Assembly: GCF_000956405.1 (NCBI RefSeq)
Contig: NZ_JYIV01000028.1
Location: forward strand, 248,001-312,000
Direction: 5' to 3'
Origin: Microbacterium oxydans
GTDB lineage: Bacteria > Actinomycetota > Actinomycetes > Actinomycetales > Microbacteriaceae
Length of the DNA: 64,000 nt
Part shown: positions 34,138 through 42,802 of the stretch, in pieces
How positions within the stretch are numbered: the first letter of the stretch is position 1
How the letters are laid out: each line of letters begins with the position of its first letter
The notes under the pieces: model-generated
What the model was told of the DNA's origin: nothing
Seen by the model: the letters and a program-made list of their open reading frames with translations, nothing else
Databases searched by the model: none
Made by a program: the position numbers and the translations under genes

Positions 34138-34151
34138 GTAAGCGCTTGCAG
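34136..34151. promoter_or_regulatory. LacI-type operator 2 upstream of malE
   Basis: CTGTAAGCGCTTGCAG contains TGTAAGCGCTTGCA, a near-perfect palindrome with the AAGCGCTT core of LacI-family sites. It overlaps the promoter -10/+1 and lies 97 bp from operator 1, so DNA looping between the two is possible. Confidence 0.8.
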
Positions 34152-34189
34152 TCCTTGCAGGTGATCAGCATTGAGAGAGGCACACACCA

Positions 34190-35398
34190 ATGAAGGTGAA
34201 CAAGAGGGGCATCGTCGCCGCGGGCGCGATCGCCATCGTTTCGACTCTGACGCTTGCCGGCTGCTCCACGGGGACCAGCAACGACGACACCTCGGGCTCC
34301 GACGACAGCAGCGCGCTGGTCGTCTGGGTCGACGCCGAGCGGGTCGACGCGCTTCAGGGCGCCGCAGATGCTTACGAGGAGAAGACCGGCGTCAAGGTCC
34401 AGCTCACGGGCAAGTCGGTCGACGACATGAAGGACGACTTCATCCAGCAGGTGCCGACCGGCAAGGGCCCCGACATCGTCATGGGCGCGCACGACTGGCT
34501 GGGCGAGCTCTCCACGAACGGCGTCGTCGCTCCGATCGAGCTCGGCGACAGCTCCGAGGACTACCTCCCCGTCGCGCTGCAGGCGGCGACGTATGACGGC
34601 ACCGTCTACATGCTCCCGTACGCCGTGGAGAACATCGCCGTGCTCCGCAACGCCGACCTGGTTCCGGCTCCCGCGACCAGCTTCGACGACATGATCTCCA
34701 AGGGTAAGTTCGTCGTCGAGCAGGGGACCGAGGGCAACCCGTACCACCTGTACCCGTTCCAGACCGCGTTCGGCGCTCCGGTGTTCGGCACCGACGACAC
34801 CGGCAGCTACGACTCCACCGACCTCCAGCTCGGCAGCGAGGGCGGCTTCGCCTTCGCCGACTGGCTGGGCGCGCAGGGCGCAGCCGGCGTGCTCAACACC
34901 GACGTCGACGGCGAGATCGCCAAGCAGCAGTTCCTCGACGGCACCGCCGCCTTCTGGCTGACCGGTCCGTGGAACGTGGGTGCGGCCACCGACGCCGGCA
35001 TCAACGTCGCGATCGACCCGATCCCGAGCCCGACCGGTGAGACCGCATCGCCGTTCGCCGGAGTGAAGGGCTTCTTCGTGAGTTCGGAGTCGAAGAACAA
35101 GGTCGCCGCGAACGACTTCCTCGTCAACTACATCGGCACCGAAGACGTGCAGCTCGAGCTGTTCAAGGCCGGCAACGTGCTGCCCGCCCTCACCGCTGCC
35201 GCCGACACAGCGGCCTCCGACCCGATCATCGCCGGCTTCCAGGCCGTCGGCGCCGACGCCGTGCCGATGCCCGCCATCCCGGCCATGGGCGCGGTCTGGC
35301 AGTACTGGGGCGTGGCCGAGGCCGCGATCATCAACGGCGAGGACCCGGCGACGACATGGCAGAAGCTCGTCGACGACGTGACCGCCGCGATCAAGTAA
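34190..35398 (+). CDS. malE: maltose/maltodextrin ABC transporter substrate-binding lipoprotein
   Basis: A 402-residue solute-binding protein. The lipobox LAGC places the lipidated Cys at residue 25, followed by a Ser/Asp-rich linker and the type-1 binding fold (VVWVDAERVDALQGAADAYE, KGPDIVMGAHDWLGEL, LPYAVENIAVL, GTAAFWLTGPWN). The pattern matches Gram-positive MalE-type proteins. It delivers malto-oligosaccharides to MalFG; the ATPase (MsmX/MalK) is not in the window. GAGAGG precedes ATG 34190. Two LacI-type operators upstream point to sugar control. Confidence 0.9.
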   Translation: MKVNKRGIVAAGAIAIVSTLTLAGCSTGTSNDDTSGSDDSSALVVWVDAERVDALQGAADAYEEKTGVKVQLTGKSVDDMKDDFIQQVPTGKGPDIVMGAHDWLGELSTNGVVAPIELGDSSEDYLPVALQAATYDGTVYMLPYAVENIAVLRNADLVPAPATSFDDMISKGKFVVEQGTEGNPYHLYPFQTAFGAPVFGTDDTGSYDSTDLQLGSEGGFAFADWLGAQGAAGVLNTDVDGEIAKQQFLDGTAAFWLTGPWNVGAATDAGINVAIDPIPSPTGETASPFAGVKGFFVSSESKNKVAANDFLVNYIGTEDVQLELFKAGNVLPALTAAADTAASDPIIAGFQAVGADAVPMPAIPAMGAVWQYWGVAEAAIINGEDPATTWQKLVDDVTAAIK

Positions 35399-35415
35399 CA
35401 GCCAGGACACTGACT

Positions 35416-35449
35416 CTGCCGGGGTGGGCGTCTTCGCCCGCCCCGGCAG
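35416..35449 (+). terminator. malE-malF intergenic hairpin
   Basis: A 15-bp stem (35416-35430 with 35435-35449, one G-T) and a TCTT loop lie in the 69-bp gap. Stems like this trim or slow transcription and stabilise the upstream message, so the binding protein is made in excess over the membrane subunits. Confidence 0.75.
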
Positions 35450-35467
35450 GATCATGACGAGGACGAC

Positions 35468-37072
35468 ATGACTGACACCGAAGAGCGCACAGCGCCGCCG
35501 ACCAAGCGCCAGCGCCAGGCCGCCAAGATCGCCGAGGCCGCATCCGGGCCGATCGGCTGGATGCTGCTGAAGATCCTCCTGCTGGCGGTCGTCGATGCGA
35601 TCGCCCTGTACGCCGCGTTCGTGCTGTTCGCGCACCAGGAGTGGTTGATCCTCGGCGTCGTGGTCGTCGTCGCGGTCCTGGTCAACTACATCTATTTCTC
35701 CCGCAAGCGCATCGCGGCGAAGTACCTGACGCCCGGCATCATCTTCCTGGTCGTGTTCCAGGTCTTCACGCTGCTCTACACCGGGTACATCGGGTTCACG
35801 AACTACGGCACCGGCCACAACGGCACCAAGGACCAGGCGATCTCGTCGCTTCTCGCATCGGCGCAGGAACGGGTCGAGGACTCGCCGACGTACCCCGTCA
35901 CCGTGGTCGAGCAGTTCGGCACCTACGGCCTGCTGGCGACAGACCCGGACACCGGCGATGCACTCCTCGGCACGGCGGAGCAGCCACTCGAAGAGGTCGA
36001 CGCCCAGTTCGAAGGTGACAAGGCCGTCGCGGTCGACGGGTGGACCACGCTTCCCCTCGCTACCGTCTTCACGCTGTCGGAGGAGCTGGAGCAGCTCTCC
36101 GTCCCGTTCAGCGACGACCCCAACGAGGGCAGCCTGCGCGCTCCCGACGGGCAGAAGGGCTACCTCTACGTCTCGACGCTCGAGTACGACGAGGGTGCAG
36201 ACACGATCACCGACACCACCACAGGGATCGTCTACTCCGACACGGGTGACGGTGCGTTCACAGCCGAAGGCGGAGAGCAGCTCCTCCCCGGATGGCAGAC
36301 GACGGTCGGTTTCGACAACTTCGTGCGCGCTGTCACCGACTCCTCCATCCGCGGTCCGCTCATCTCGGTGACGCTCTGGACCTTCGCGTTCGCCCTGATC
36401 TCGGTCGCGACCACGTTCTTCCTCGGTCTGCTGCTCGCGCTGGTGTTCAACAACACCCGTATGCGCTTCCGCAACGGCTACCGCATCATCCTGATCCTCC
36501 CGTACGCGTTCCCCGCGTTCCTGTCCGCGCTGGTCTGGGCGGGCATGATGAACGAGAGCTTCGGCTTCATCAACCAGGTGATCTTCGGCGGCGCCGCGAT
36601 CCCGTGGCTGACCGATCCCACGCTCGCCAAGGTGTCGGTGCTGCTCGTGAACCTGTGGCTCGGCTTCCCCTACATGTTCCTGGTCTGCATGGGGGCGCTG
36701 CAGGGCATCCCCGAGGACGTCAACGAGGCTGCAGTCATGGACGGTGCGAACCCGTGGCAGGTCTTCCGCCGCATCAAGCTGCCGCTGCTGCTCGTGACCG
36801 TCGCTCCGTTGCTGATCTCGTCGTTCGCATTCAACTTCAACAACTTCAACCTGATCTACATGCTCACCAAGGGTGGCCCGCGCTTCAGCGATGTGTCCAT
36901 CCCCGTGGGCCACACCGACATCCTGATCTCGATGGTCTACAAGGTCGCCTTCACAGGCCAGACGCGGGATTACGGTCTGGCGTCGGCCTTCACGATCCTG
37001 ATCTTCATCGTGGTCGCGACGATCTCGATCATCAGCTTCCGCAAGACCAAGGCCCTCGAGGAGCTGAACTGA
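35468..37072 (+). CDS. malF: maltose ABC transporter permease
   Basis: A 534-residue permease. The first helices are at about 31-55, 58-78 and 87-108. A large extracytoplasmic domain of about 170 residues (110-285) follows, like the P2 domain of enteric MalF, and then five further helices. The EAA loop (NEAAVMDGANPWQVFRR) near residue 430 is the coupling site for the ATPase. The first 20 residues are basic and cytoplasmic. GAGGACG precedes ATG 35468. malG follows after one base. Confidence 0.92.
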   Translation: MTDTEERTAPPTKRQRQAAKIAEAASGPIGWMLLKILLLAVVDAIALYAAFVLFAHQEWLILGVVVVVAVLVNYIYFSRKRIAAKYLTPGIIFLVVFQVFTLLYTGYIGFTNYGTGHNGTKDQAISSLLASAQERVEDSPTYPVTVVEQFGTYGLLATDPDTGDALLGTAEQPLEEVDAQFEGDKAVAVDGWTTLPLATVFTLSEELEQLSVPFSDDPNEGSLRAPDGQKGYLYVSTLEYDEGADTITDTTTGIVYSDTGDGAFTAEGGEQLLPGWQTTVGFDNFVRAVTDSSIRGPLISVTLWTFAFALISVATTFFLGLLLALVFNNTRMRFRNGYRIILILPYAFPAFLSALVWAGMMNESFGFINQVIFGGAAIPWLTDPTLAKVSVLLVNLWLGFPYMFLVCMGALQGIPEDVNEAAVMDGANPWQVFRRIKLPLLLVTVAPLLISSFAFNFNNFNLIYMLTKGGPRFSDVSIPVGHTDILISMVYKVAFTGQTRDYGLASAFTILIFIVVATISIISFRKTKALEELN

Positions 37073-37073
37073 C

Positions 37074-38012
37074 ATGAGCACCGACAGCCCCCTCACCGAG
37101 CGTCCCGCCGCCACGCGTTCCGCCGAGAAGGTGCAGACCCTCGCCCCGCGCCGTCGCAGCTTCGGCGCCTGGTTCGCCGACACCGGATGGCGTCACCTCG
37201 TGGCGATCGTCGTGAGCATCTTCGCGCTGTTCCCGCTGCTGTATGTCGTCTCGGCCTCGCTGAACCCGAAGGGGACGCTGACGGGCTCGAACCAGCTGTT
37301 CTCCGCGATCGGGATCGACAGCTACGTGCGCATCCTGAGCGATCCGCAGAACCCGTACGGCACGTGGTTCCTCAACACGCTCCTGATCGCGGTCGTCACC
37401 GGCGCGGTGACCGTCTTCATCGGAGCGTGCGCCGCCTACGCCTTCTCGCGCATGAGGTTCGCCGGGCGCCGCGTGGGGCTCGTGACGATCGTGGTCGTGC
37501 AGATGTTCCCGCAGCTGCTCGCCGTGGTCGCGATCTTCCTCCTCATGTCGACACTGGGGGACTGGTTCCCGGCCATCGGTCTCAACACCCACACGGGTCT
37601 GATCCTGGTGTACCTCGGTGGCGCGCTCGGTGTGAACACCTACCTGATGTACGGCTTCTTCAACACGATCCCCAAGGAGATCGACGAGGCTGCCCGCATC
37701 GACGGCGCCGGTCACGCACGCATCTTCTTCACGATCATCCTTCGTCTGGTCGCGCCGATCCTCGCGGTGGTCGGACTGCTCTCGTTCATCGGCACCGTCA
37801 ACGAGTACGTGATCGCGAGCGTCATGCTGGTCGACGTCGACCAGCAGACACTCGTGGTCGGTCTGACGAAGCTCGTCGCGAACCCGCGCTATGCGGACTG
37901 GTCGGCGTTCTCGGCGGGTGCTGTGATGGCGGCGATCCCGGTGATGATCCTGTTCCTCTTCCTGCAGAAGTACATCGTGGGTGGGCTGACCGCCGGAGCG
38001 ACGAAGGGCTGA
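37074..38012 (+). CDS. malG: maltose ABC transporter permease
   Basis: A 312-residue permease with six membrane helices and the EAA loop EIDEAARIDGAGHARIFF near residue 205. The order malE-malF-malG, and the overlapping promoters upstream, make it the third gene of the import operon. ATG 37074 follows the malF stop with a single base between them, so ribosomes can reinitiate. No ATPase gene follows; in many actinobacteria a shared MsiK/MalK serves several importers. Confidence 0.93.
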   Translation: MSTDSPLTERPAATRSAEKVQTLAPRRRSFGAWFADTGWRHLVAIVVSIFALFPLLYVVSASLNPKGTLTGSNQLFSAIGIDSYVRILSDPQNPYGTWFLNTLLIAVVTGAVTVFIGACAAYAFSRMRFAGRRVGLVTIVVVQMFPQLLAVVAIFLLMSTLGDWFPAIGLNTHTGLILVYLGGALGVNTYLMYGFFNTIPKEIDEAARIDGAGHARIFFTIILRLVAPILAVVGLLSFIGTVNEYVIASVMLVDVDQQTLVVGLTKLVANPRYADWSAFSAGAVMAAIPVMILFLFLQKYIVGGLTAGATKG

Positions 38013-38048
38013 TCACCCCTCCCGCTCTCTTGTCACGCATGCTACCTT

Positions 38049-38062
38049 GTCATGCATGACAG
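38049..38062. promoter_or_regulatory. palindrome TGTCATGCATGACA at the padR start, candidate operator
   Basis: A perfect 14-bp palindrome covers the padR start, and the related half-sequence TTGTCACGCATG lies just upstream. PadR proteins bind palindromes of this size and repress themselves. Confidence 0.65.
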
Positions 38063-38388
38063 CAGACGTCGGCGCCCAGATGCGCAAAGGAGTGGTGGAG
38101 TACTGCGTGCTCGGCCTCCTCGCGCGTGAGCCGATGTACGGCTGGCAGCTGGCGGATGCGCTCACCGGCGCCGGCATGATCGCCAGCATCGGCACGCTGT
38201 ACCCGCTGCTCGGGCGGCTCAAGGACAACGGGTGGGTCACCACGTTCGACCAGCCTTCCGACAGTGGTCCGGTGCGCAAGTACTACCGGCTCACCGACAG
38301 CGGCATCGACCAGCTCGAGCGGTTCCGCGTGCAGTGGACACCATTCGCCCGTGCCGTCACGGGCATCGTCGGAGAGGGACGATCATGA
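38056..38388 (+). CDS. PadR family transcriptional regulator
   Basis: A 110-residue short PadR. QMRKGVVEYCVLGLLAREPMYGW starts the winged helix, with TLYPLLGRLKDNGWV as the recognition helix and wing. ATG at 38056 is 7 nt from TACCTT (38043-38048) and therefore leaderless; the upstream TTG would extend it by three residues. The stop overlaps the next gene (ATGA), a pair that in this family usually controls itself in response to membrane or drug stress. Confidence 0.9.
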   Translation: MTADVGAQMRKGVVEYCVLGLLAREPMYGWQLADALTGAGMIASIGTLYPLLGRLKDNGWVTTFDQPSDSGPVRKYYRLTDSGIDQLERFRVQWTPFARAVTGIVGEGRS

Positions 38389-39035
38389 CAGAGCTCACCG
38401 CAGACGACCTCAGCGCGCAGTATCTCGCGCGGCTCGACGAGGCCATGCGCAACCTGCCGCACGGCGTCGCGAGCGACATCCGCGCAGGCATCCTCGAGGA
38501 GCTGCAGGGGCTCGACGCCGAAGCGACCGCCGCACGCATCGCGAAGCTCGGCGATCCCGTCTCGATCGCCCGTGAGGCGCAGGCCGAGGCTCCCGCTGTC
38601 TTAACCCTCGACACGTCAGCGGTCGCCACGCCTGCACCGCGCCCGCCCGCGACCTCCACGAAGGGGTTCGCGATCGCCGCCGCCCTGACGTTGAGCTTCG
38701 GCGGGATCGTGGTTCCCGTGCTCGGGTGGTTCGTCGGCGCCGTGCTGGTGAGTGTGAGCACGCTCTGGAAGACCTGGGAGAAGGTGGTCTCGATCGTCGT
38801 TCCGTTCGCCGTCACGGGACTCTCCTTCCTCACGGTCACGACACTGACGGGGTTCTCCTCGTCCGACTCGGGTGGCAGCTCTTCGGGGACCGGGACCCCG
38901 CCGGAAGTCCCTGCCGTCAACCCCCTCGTCCCCGGTGCGGGGGAGTGGCACGTGCTGGTCCTCCTCGGCTTCCTCCTCGTCCCGCTCTCGGGGTTGTGGC
39001 TGCTGTGGCGCCTTCGGGGGCGCACCGCGGGGTGA
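38385..39035 (+). CDS. HAAS-domain membrane protein, PadR partner
   Basis: A 216-residue protein. Residues 8-62 resemble the HAAS domain (YLARLDEAMRNLPHGVASDI, GILEELQG, IAKLGDP), which in PadR-linked proteins senses a signal. Two or three hydrophobic helices at about 90-108, 118-145 and 185-206 follow, split by a Ser/Gly-rich linker. It is translationally coupled to padR. The partner role is inferred from the pairing. Confidence 0.75.
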   Translation: MTELTADDLSAQYLARLDEAMRNLPHGVASDIRAGILEELQGLDAEATAARIAKLGDPVSIAREAQAEAPAVLTLDTSAVATPAPRPPATSTKGFAIAAALTLSFGGIVVPVLGWFVGAVLVSVSTLWKTWEKVVSIVVPFAVTGLSFLTVTTLTGFSSSDSGGSSSGTGTPPEVPAVNPLVPGAGEWHVLVLLGFLLVPLSGLWLLWRLRGRTAG

Positions 39036-39106
39036 CCCGGCCTGCCGGGCATCGAACATCGGCGTTGCTCCGCGGGGGAACGCCGCTTCGGGCATAGCGT
39101 GGACCC

Positions 39107-39259
39107 ATGGCACGAGTGGGGGGTCGCAACCTCGGGATGAGCTGGTTCGCCGGCATCGTGTGCGTCGGCATCATCGGCGTCCTCGTGTGGCTGTCGCTTC
39201 CGATGGTTCCCGTGCTCGCTCAGTTCGCCGGGGATGCTCTGCGCACCGCGCTTCCCTGA
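39107..39259 (+). CDS. 50-residue single-span membrane protein
   Basis: A small gene, below usual length cut-offs. A basic N-terminus (ARVGGRNLG) precedes one helix (WFAGIVCVGIIGVLVWLSL) and a short polar tail. ATG at 39107 lies 6 nt after TAGCGT (39095-39100), the same leaderless pattern as other genes here, and high-GC codon use extends to the stop. The function is unknown. It stands alone between the HAAS gene and the next membrane protein. Confidence 0.65.
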   Translation: MARVGGRNLGMSWFAGIVCVGIIGVLVWLSLPMVPVLAQFAGDALRTALP

Positions 39260-39381
39260 GGTCGAGTGAGCGCGGCCACCCGCGTGCATGCCGACACGCC
39301 GACACGTCGGCACGCCTCCGCGGGCGTCCGTTCGCGCGGAGGTACCCTCGCAATGCACGATTCCGATGAGAGGCGCACCCC

Positions 39382-40413
39382 ATGAGTGACCCCGACGTTC
39401 CCCAGCCCGAGAAGCCGGCTGACGTTGACGACGTCGTCGGCAGTGCGAACGCGGGCCTGGACGCCGCCGCGGCCGCACGTGCGGATGTTCCCGGCTCCGC
39501 CGAGACCACGACGGAGGGCGCCGACACGAGGCCGGCTGCCGAGCCCGTCGACCCCGACCTCGCCGCTTTCGAAGCAGCTGAGCGTGAGCACCCCGGAACA
39601 TTCGCCTCCCCGCCTCCGGCGGTGACCCCTGCGTCCTCTGCTCCGTCCTACGAGCGCCCCGATGAGGTCAGGAACCAGGCCGACGCCGAGACGACTTCCT
39701 TCTACCCGGAGCCGATCGTCGGCGAACCGGTGCCCTTCGGCCATGAGCAGTCCGGCATGGCGGGGGCTGCGTACGCCCAGTACGGCGATGAGGAGGACAC
39801 GCGTGTCGTCCCCTCGGAGCCGGTGGTGGTCGCCGCCGCAGCCCAGCCGCAGCCCATCTTCGTCCAGGCTCCCGAGCCTCCCCGCGACCGGGGCAACCGC
39901 GGCACGGCGGGAGCGATCGGACTCCTCGCGACCTTGGTCTTCGCGGTGCTGTACCTCGGCGCATGGCTGGGCCTCGGCGCGATCGCCGGAGACGTGACCG
40001 GCGAGAACATCGGTCAGAGCGCCGTCGCCCCGCTGACCACCTGGGGGTTCTGGACTCCTGTCGTCGTCTTCTTCCTCGGGTTCTGGTTGCTCGGAGCGAT
40101 CATCAACCGAGGTCGTTGGGGACTCTGGGTCGTCTTCGGCCTCATCGTCGGTGTCATCGCCTACGGGGGCCACATCCTCGGACAGCTCTTCGAAGCCCCG
40201 TTCTGGAAGCTCAGCTCGAGCCAGGGCGCCGACCTCATCGGCGAGCAGCTCCTCGCTCCGCTGGCCATCGCGGCCTTCGTGTTCGCCCGCGAGCTCACCA
40301 TCTGGTTCGGAGCGTGGGTCGCCCGCAGCGGCGCCCGCAAGACGGAGCTGAACACCGAGGCGCAGCGCGAGTACGAGCGCACGCTCGAAGCCGGCCCGAC
40401 GCTGGCGAGGTAA
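39382..40413 (+). CDS. membrane protein with long disordered N-terminus
   Basis: A 343-residue protein I cannot name. The first 165 residues are acidic, Pro/Ala/Glu-rich and probably unstructured. Four hydrophobic helices follow (about 175-198, 214-236, 242-264 and 285-308), then a short basic C-terminus. GAGAGG precedes ATG 39382, and TACCCT (39343-39348) could be the -10. Its stop touches the next gene. Confidence 0.7.
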   Translation: MSDPDVPQPEKPADVDDVVGSANAGLDAAAAARADVPGSAETTTEGADTRPAAEPVDPDLAAFEAAEREHPGTFASPPPAVTPASSAPSYERPDEVRNQADAETTSFYPEPIVGEPVPFGHEQSGMAGAAYAQYGDEEDTRVVPSEPVVVAAAAQPQPIFVQAPEPPRDRGNRGTAGAIGLLATLVFAVLYLGAWLGLGAIAGDVTGENIGQSAVAPLTTWGFWTPVVVFFLGFWLLGAIINRGRWGLWVVFGLIVGVIAYGGHILGQLFEAPFWKLSSSQGADLIGEQLLAPLAIAAFVFARELTIWFGAWVARSGARKTELNTEAQREYERTLEAGPTLAR

Positions 40414-40913
40414 TCACGAACTCCACCACGCCGAACCCCCGCGGGCCCGAGTCCGCGGGGGTTTCGGCCGTCTTGGCGGTGGTGCTCTCCACCATCGGCT
40501 TCTTCGCGCTCGCGGTCTTCGGGCTCGGAGCGCTGAGCGTCGCCACCGACACCGACATCATCGCGGTGCCGAACCTCGGGCAGGTGCCGGGGGTAGCCGG
40601 GATGATCGCCGCTGTCGCCTCCTTCGCCCTCGTCCTGTGGTCGACGCTGCGTCGGTCACAGCCCTCCTACGCGGCGACGATCGCGATCGCGCTGACGGCC
40701 GGTCTGGCCCACCTGATCGTGGTCTGGATCGCCGTGCTCATCGGCGACGGCAACCTGGTGCTCGCGACCGCGGTCGCCGGAGACCTGGTGCGTGGGGGAG
40801 CGAGTGCGGTCATCGTGCTGGCCGCACTGATCGCCGGATGGGGTGGCATCGCGCTGCGGCGTACCCGTGCGGAGCATCCGCGCTGGCCATGGGAGCGCGA
40901 CGACGAGGAGTGA
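40413..40913 (+). CDS. hypothetical membrane protein, non-standard ATC start
   Basis: A frame with four hydrophobic helices and a short basic tail (RRTRAEHPRWPW). No ATG, GTG or TTG opens it until TTG 40473 or GTG 40479, which lie inside the first helix. ATC at 40413, overlapping the preceding TAA, would give a 166-residue protein beginning TNSTTPNPRGPES. Either ATC initiates here or the start has been lost. The helices and codon use argue that the frame is real. Confidence 0.55.
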   Translation: MTNSTTPNPRGPESAGVSAVLAVVLSTIGFFALAVFGLGALSVATDTDIIAVPNLGQVPGVAGMIAAVASFALVLWSTLRRSQPSYAATIAIALTAGLAHLIVVWIAVLIGDGNLVLATAVAGDLVRGGASAVIVLAALIAGWGGIALRRTRAEHPRWPWERDDEE

Positions 40914-40998
40914 TCGTCGAACGAGCGGTCGTCCGTCCGCGCCCCGCCGGACTGGGGAAATCGCGACGGTGAGGGGCGACGCGCCGTACGCTGGTGGG

Positions 40999-41646
40999 GT
41001 GGAGCGCTCATTGGAGACGCAGGTCGACCAGGCCGTCGAAGCCTGGTTGCGCTGGGTGCCGCGCTGGGAGCCGGCGACCCACCGTGGTCGTGTCGCGCCG
41101 TGCCGGCGGTGTCTCGGCTCCCCGATCCTCTCCGCCGCGGGCATCGGGGCGAACGTCCCGCACGGGGTCCAGCACGGCCTGTCGACCAGGATCAAGACCA
41201 TCGTCGACCATGCCGTCGCGGAGTACACGGCGAGGAACCTGCCCATGTTGCAGCGTGAACTCGACCAGCAGGCCGCACGCAACCGCGCCCGCAGCTATCG
41301 CCCGGCGGAGGACCTCGACCCCGAGTTCGACGGCCTCCCGCTCGATCCAGAGCCCGTGCCGGGGGCCCCTTTCCTGTTCACCATCGCCGGACTCGCGGAC
41401 GACTCGGCCGCGGAACTCCCTGCGCTGCCTCCCCTCACGGAAGAGGCCAAGATCGCGCTGCGCCAGGAGGTGGCCCTCGCCGATGAGTACGCGAATCTCG
41501 TCGGCCGCGAGATCTGCGGCATCCTGCTCCGGCATCGCATCTCGATCCAGGCCGCGGTCTCGCAGCACGTCGAGCCGCAGATCGAAGCGCTGCTGGCAGA
41601 ACTCACCGAGTCGCTCGACTCGCCGTTCGACCCCGACCTGCCGTGA
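40999..41646 (+). CDS. conserved hypothetical protein
   Basis: A 215-residue soluble protein I do not recognise. Near residue 30 CRRC is a Cys pair that could bind zinc with a partner; the rest is helical and acidic (LTEEAKIALRQEVALADEYANL). GTG at 40999 lies 6 nt after TACGCT (40987-40992), so it is leaderless. It ends 224 nt before rpsL and is probably not part of that operon. Confidence 0.65.
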   Translation: MERSLETQVDQAVEAWLRWVPRWEPATHRGRVAPCRRCLGSPILSAAGIGANVPHGVQHGLSTRIKTIVDHAVAEYTARNLPMLQRELDQQAARNRARSYRPAEDLDPEFDGLPLDPEPVPGAPFLFTIAGLADDSAAELPALPPLTEEAKIALRQEVALADEYANLVGREICGILLRHRISIQAAVSQHVEPQIEALLAELTESLDSPFDPDLP

Positions 41647-41676
41647 CGTTCCGCCCCTGGCCGCGCCCACGTTCAT

Positions 41677-41705
41677 TTGACCGCTACGTTACGCGGCATT
41701 ACACT
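41677..41705 (+). promoter_or_regulatory. rpsL operon promoter
   Basis: TTGACC (41677-41682) and TACACT (41700-41705) are exactly 17 bp apart. The predicted start near 41712 leaves a 5' leader of about 160 nt before rpsL, in which AGGTGT near 41711 can pair with ACACCT and GCACGC with GCGTGC. Autoregulatory folding is possible. Confidence 0.8.
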
Positions 41706-41870
41706 TGATCAGGTGTGTGCACGCCTCCGCGTGCGCGCTGGGCGCCGACACCTGTCGGTCTGCCCCCACGGCATACCCATCACACCAAAAGCTCGTCGGT
41801 TCCGGCGTGCCGGTGGGTCATGATGTGAAACCCATCACGCTGTCACCGTGCAGCACTATGAGGAGAGAAC

Positions 41871-42239
41871 GTGCCAACCATTCAGCAGTTGGTTCGCAAG
41901 GGTCGCTCGCCCAAGGTCACCAAGACCAAGGCGCCGGCGCTCAAGTCGAACCCGCAGCAGGCCGGGGTCTGCACCCGCGTCTACACCACCACGCCGAAGA
42001 AGCCGAACTCGGCGATGCGCAAGGTCGCTCGTGTGAAGCTCCGCAACGGCACCGAGGTCACCGCGTACATCCCCGGTGAGGGCCACAACCTGCAGGAGCA
42101 CTCGCTCGTGCTCGTGCGTGGCGGTCGTGTCAAGGACCTCCCCGGTGTGCGTTACAAGATCGTCCGTGGCGCCCTGGACACCCAGGCAGTCAAGAACCGT
42201 AAGCAGGCTCGTTCCCGCTACGGCGCGAAGAAGGGTTGA
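41871..42239 (+). CDS. rpsL: 30S ribosomal protein S12
   Basis: A 122-residue S12. [11 protein letters not shown] carries Lys43 and VKDLPG carries Lys88; both are the usual wild-type residues at the streptomycin-resistance sites. It shapes the decoding centre. GTG 41871 follows GAGGAGAGAA. It opens the str operon, with rpsG five bases after its stop. Confidence 0.98.
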   Translation: MPTIQQLVRKGRSPKVTKTKAPALKSNPQQAGVCTRVYTTTPKKPNSAMRKVARVKLRNGTEVTAYIPGEGHNLQEHSLVLVRGGRVKDLPGVRYKIVRGALDTQAVKNRKQARSRYGAKKG

Positions 42240-42244
42240 GTTAG

Positions 42245-42715
42245 ATGCCTCGTAAGGGACCTGCCCCCAAGCGCCCCGTCGTCAACGACCCGGTATACGG
42301 CGCACCGATCGTCACCTCGCTGGTGAACAAGATCCTCGTCGACGGCAAGAAGTCGCTGGCCGAGTCGATCGTCTACGGCGCCCTCCGCGGCGTCGAGGCG
42401 AAGAACGGTCAGGACGCTGTCGCCACCCTGAAGAAGGCGCTCGACAACGTGCGCCCGACCCTCGAGGTCCGCAGCCGCCGCGTCGGTGGCTCGACCTACC
42501 AGGTGCCGGTCGAGGTCAAGCCTCACCGCGCCAACACGCTCGCACTGCGCTGGCTCGTGAGCTACGCGAAGGGCCGTCGTGAGAAGACGATGACCGAGCG
42601 TCTGCAGAACGAGATCCTCGACGCGTCGAACGGCCTGGGTGCCGCGGTCAAGCGCCGCGAGGACACGCACAAGATGGCCGAGTCGAACCGCGCGTTCGCT
42701 CACTACCGCTGGTAG
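42245..42715 (+). CDS. rpsG: 30S ribosomal protein S7
   Basis: A 156-residue S7 of normal length that nucleates 30S head assembly and contacts E-site t[15 protein letters not shown] and NRAFAHYRW are the family ends. It follows rpsL closely and lies 87 bp before fusA. In enteric bacteria S7 represses this operon, but no matching site was identified here. Confidence 0.98.
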   Translation: MPRKGPAPKRPVVNDPVYGAPIVTSLVNKILVDGKKSLAESIVYGALRGVEAKNGQDAVATLKKALDNVRPTLEVRSRRVGGSTYQVPVEVKPHRANTLALRWLVSYAKGRREKTMTERLQNEILDASNGLGAAVKRREDTHKMAESNRAFAHYRW

Positions 42716-42802
42716 ACAGCTCCGCCGGTCCCTCGGCCACCCGCCGAGGGGCCGGCACCCCCTCTTCGCAGTACACCTGCTCCAAAAGATAAGGACACTC
42801 CT

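Noticed and set aside
34079-37183. A long minus-strand frame opposite malE/malF
   Set aside because: Same antisense artefact; the plus-strand genes have clear domains and the antisense has none.
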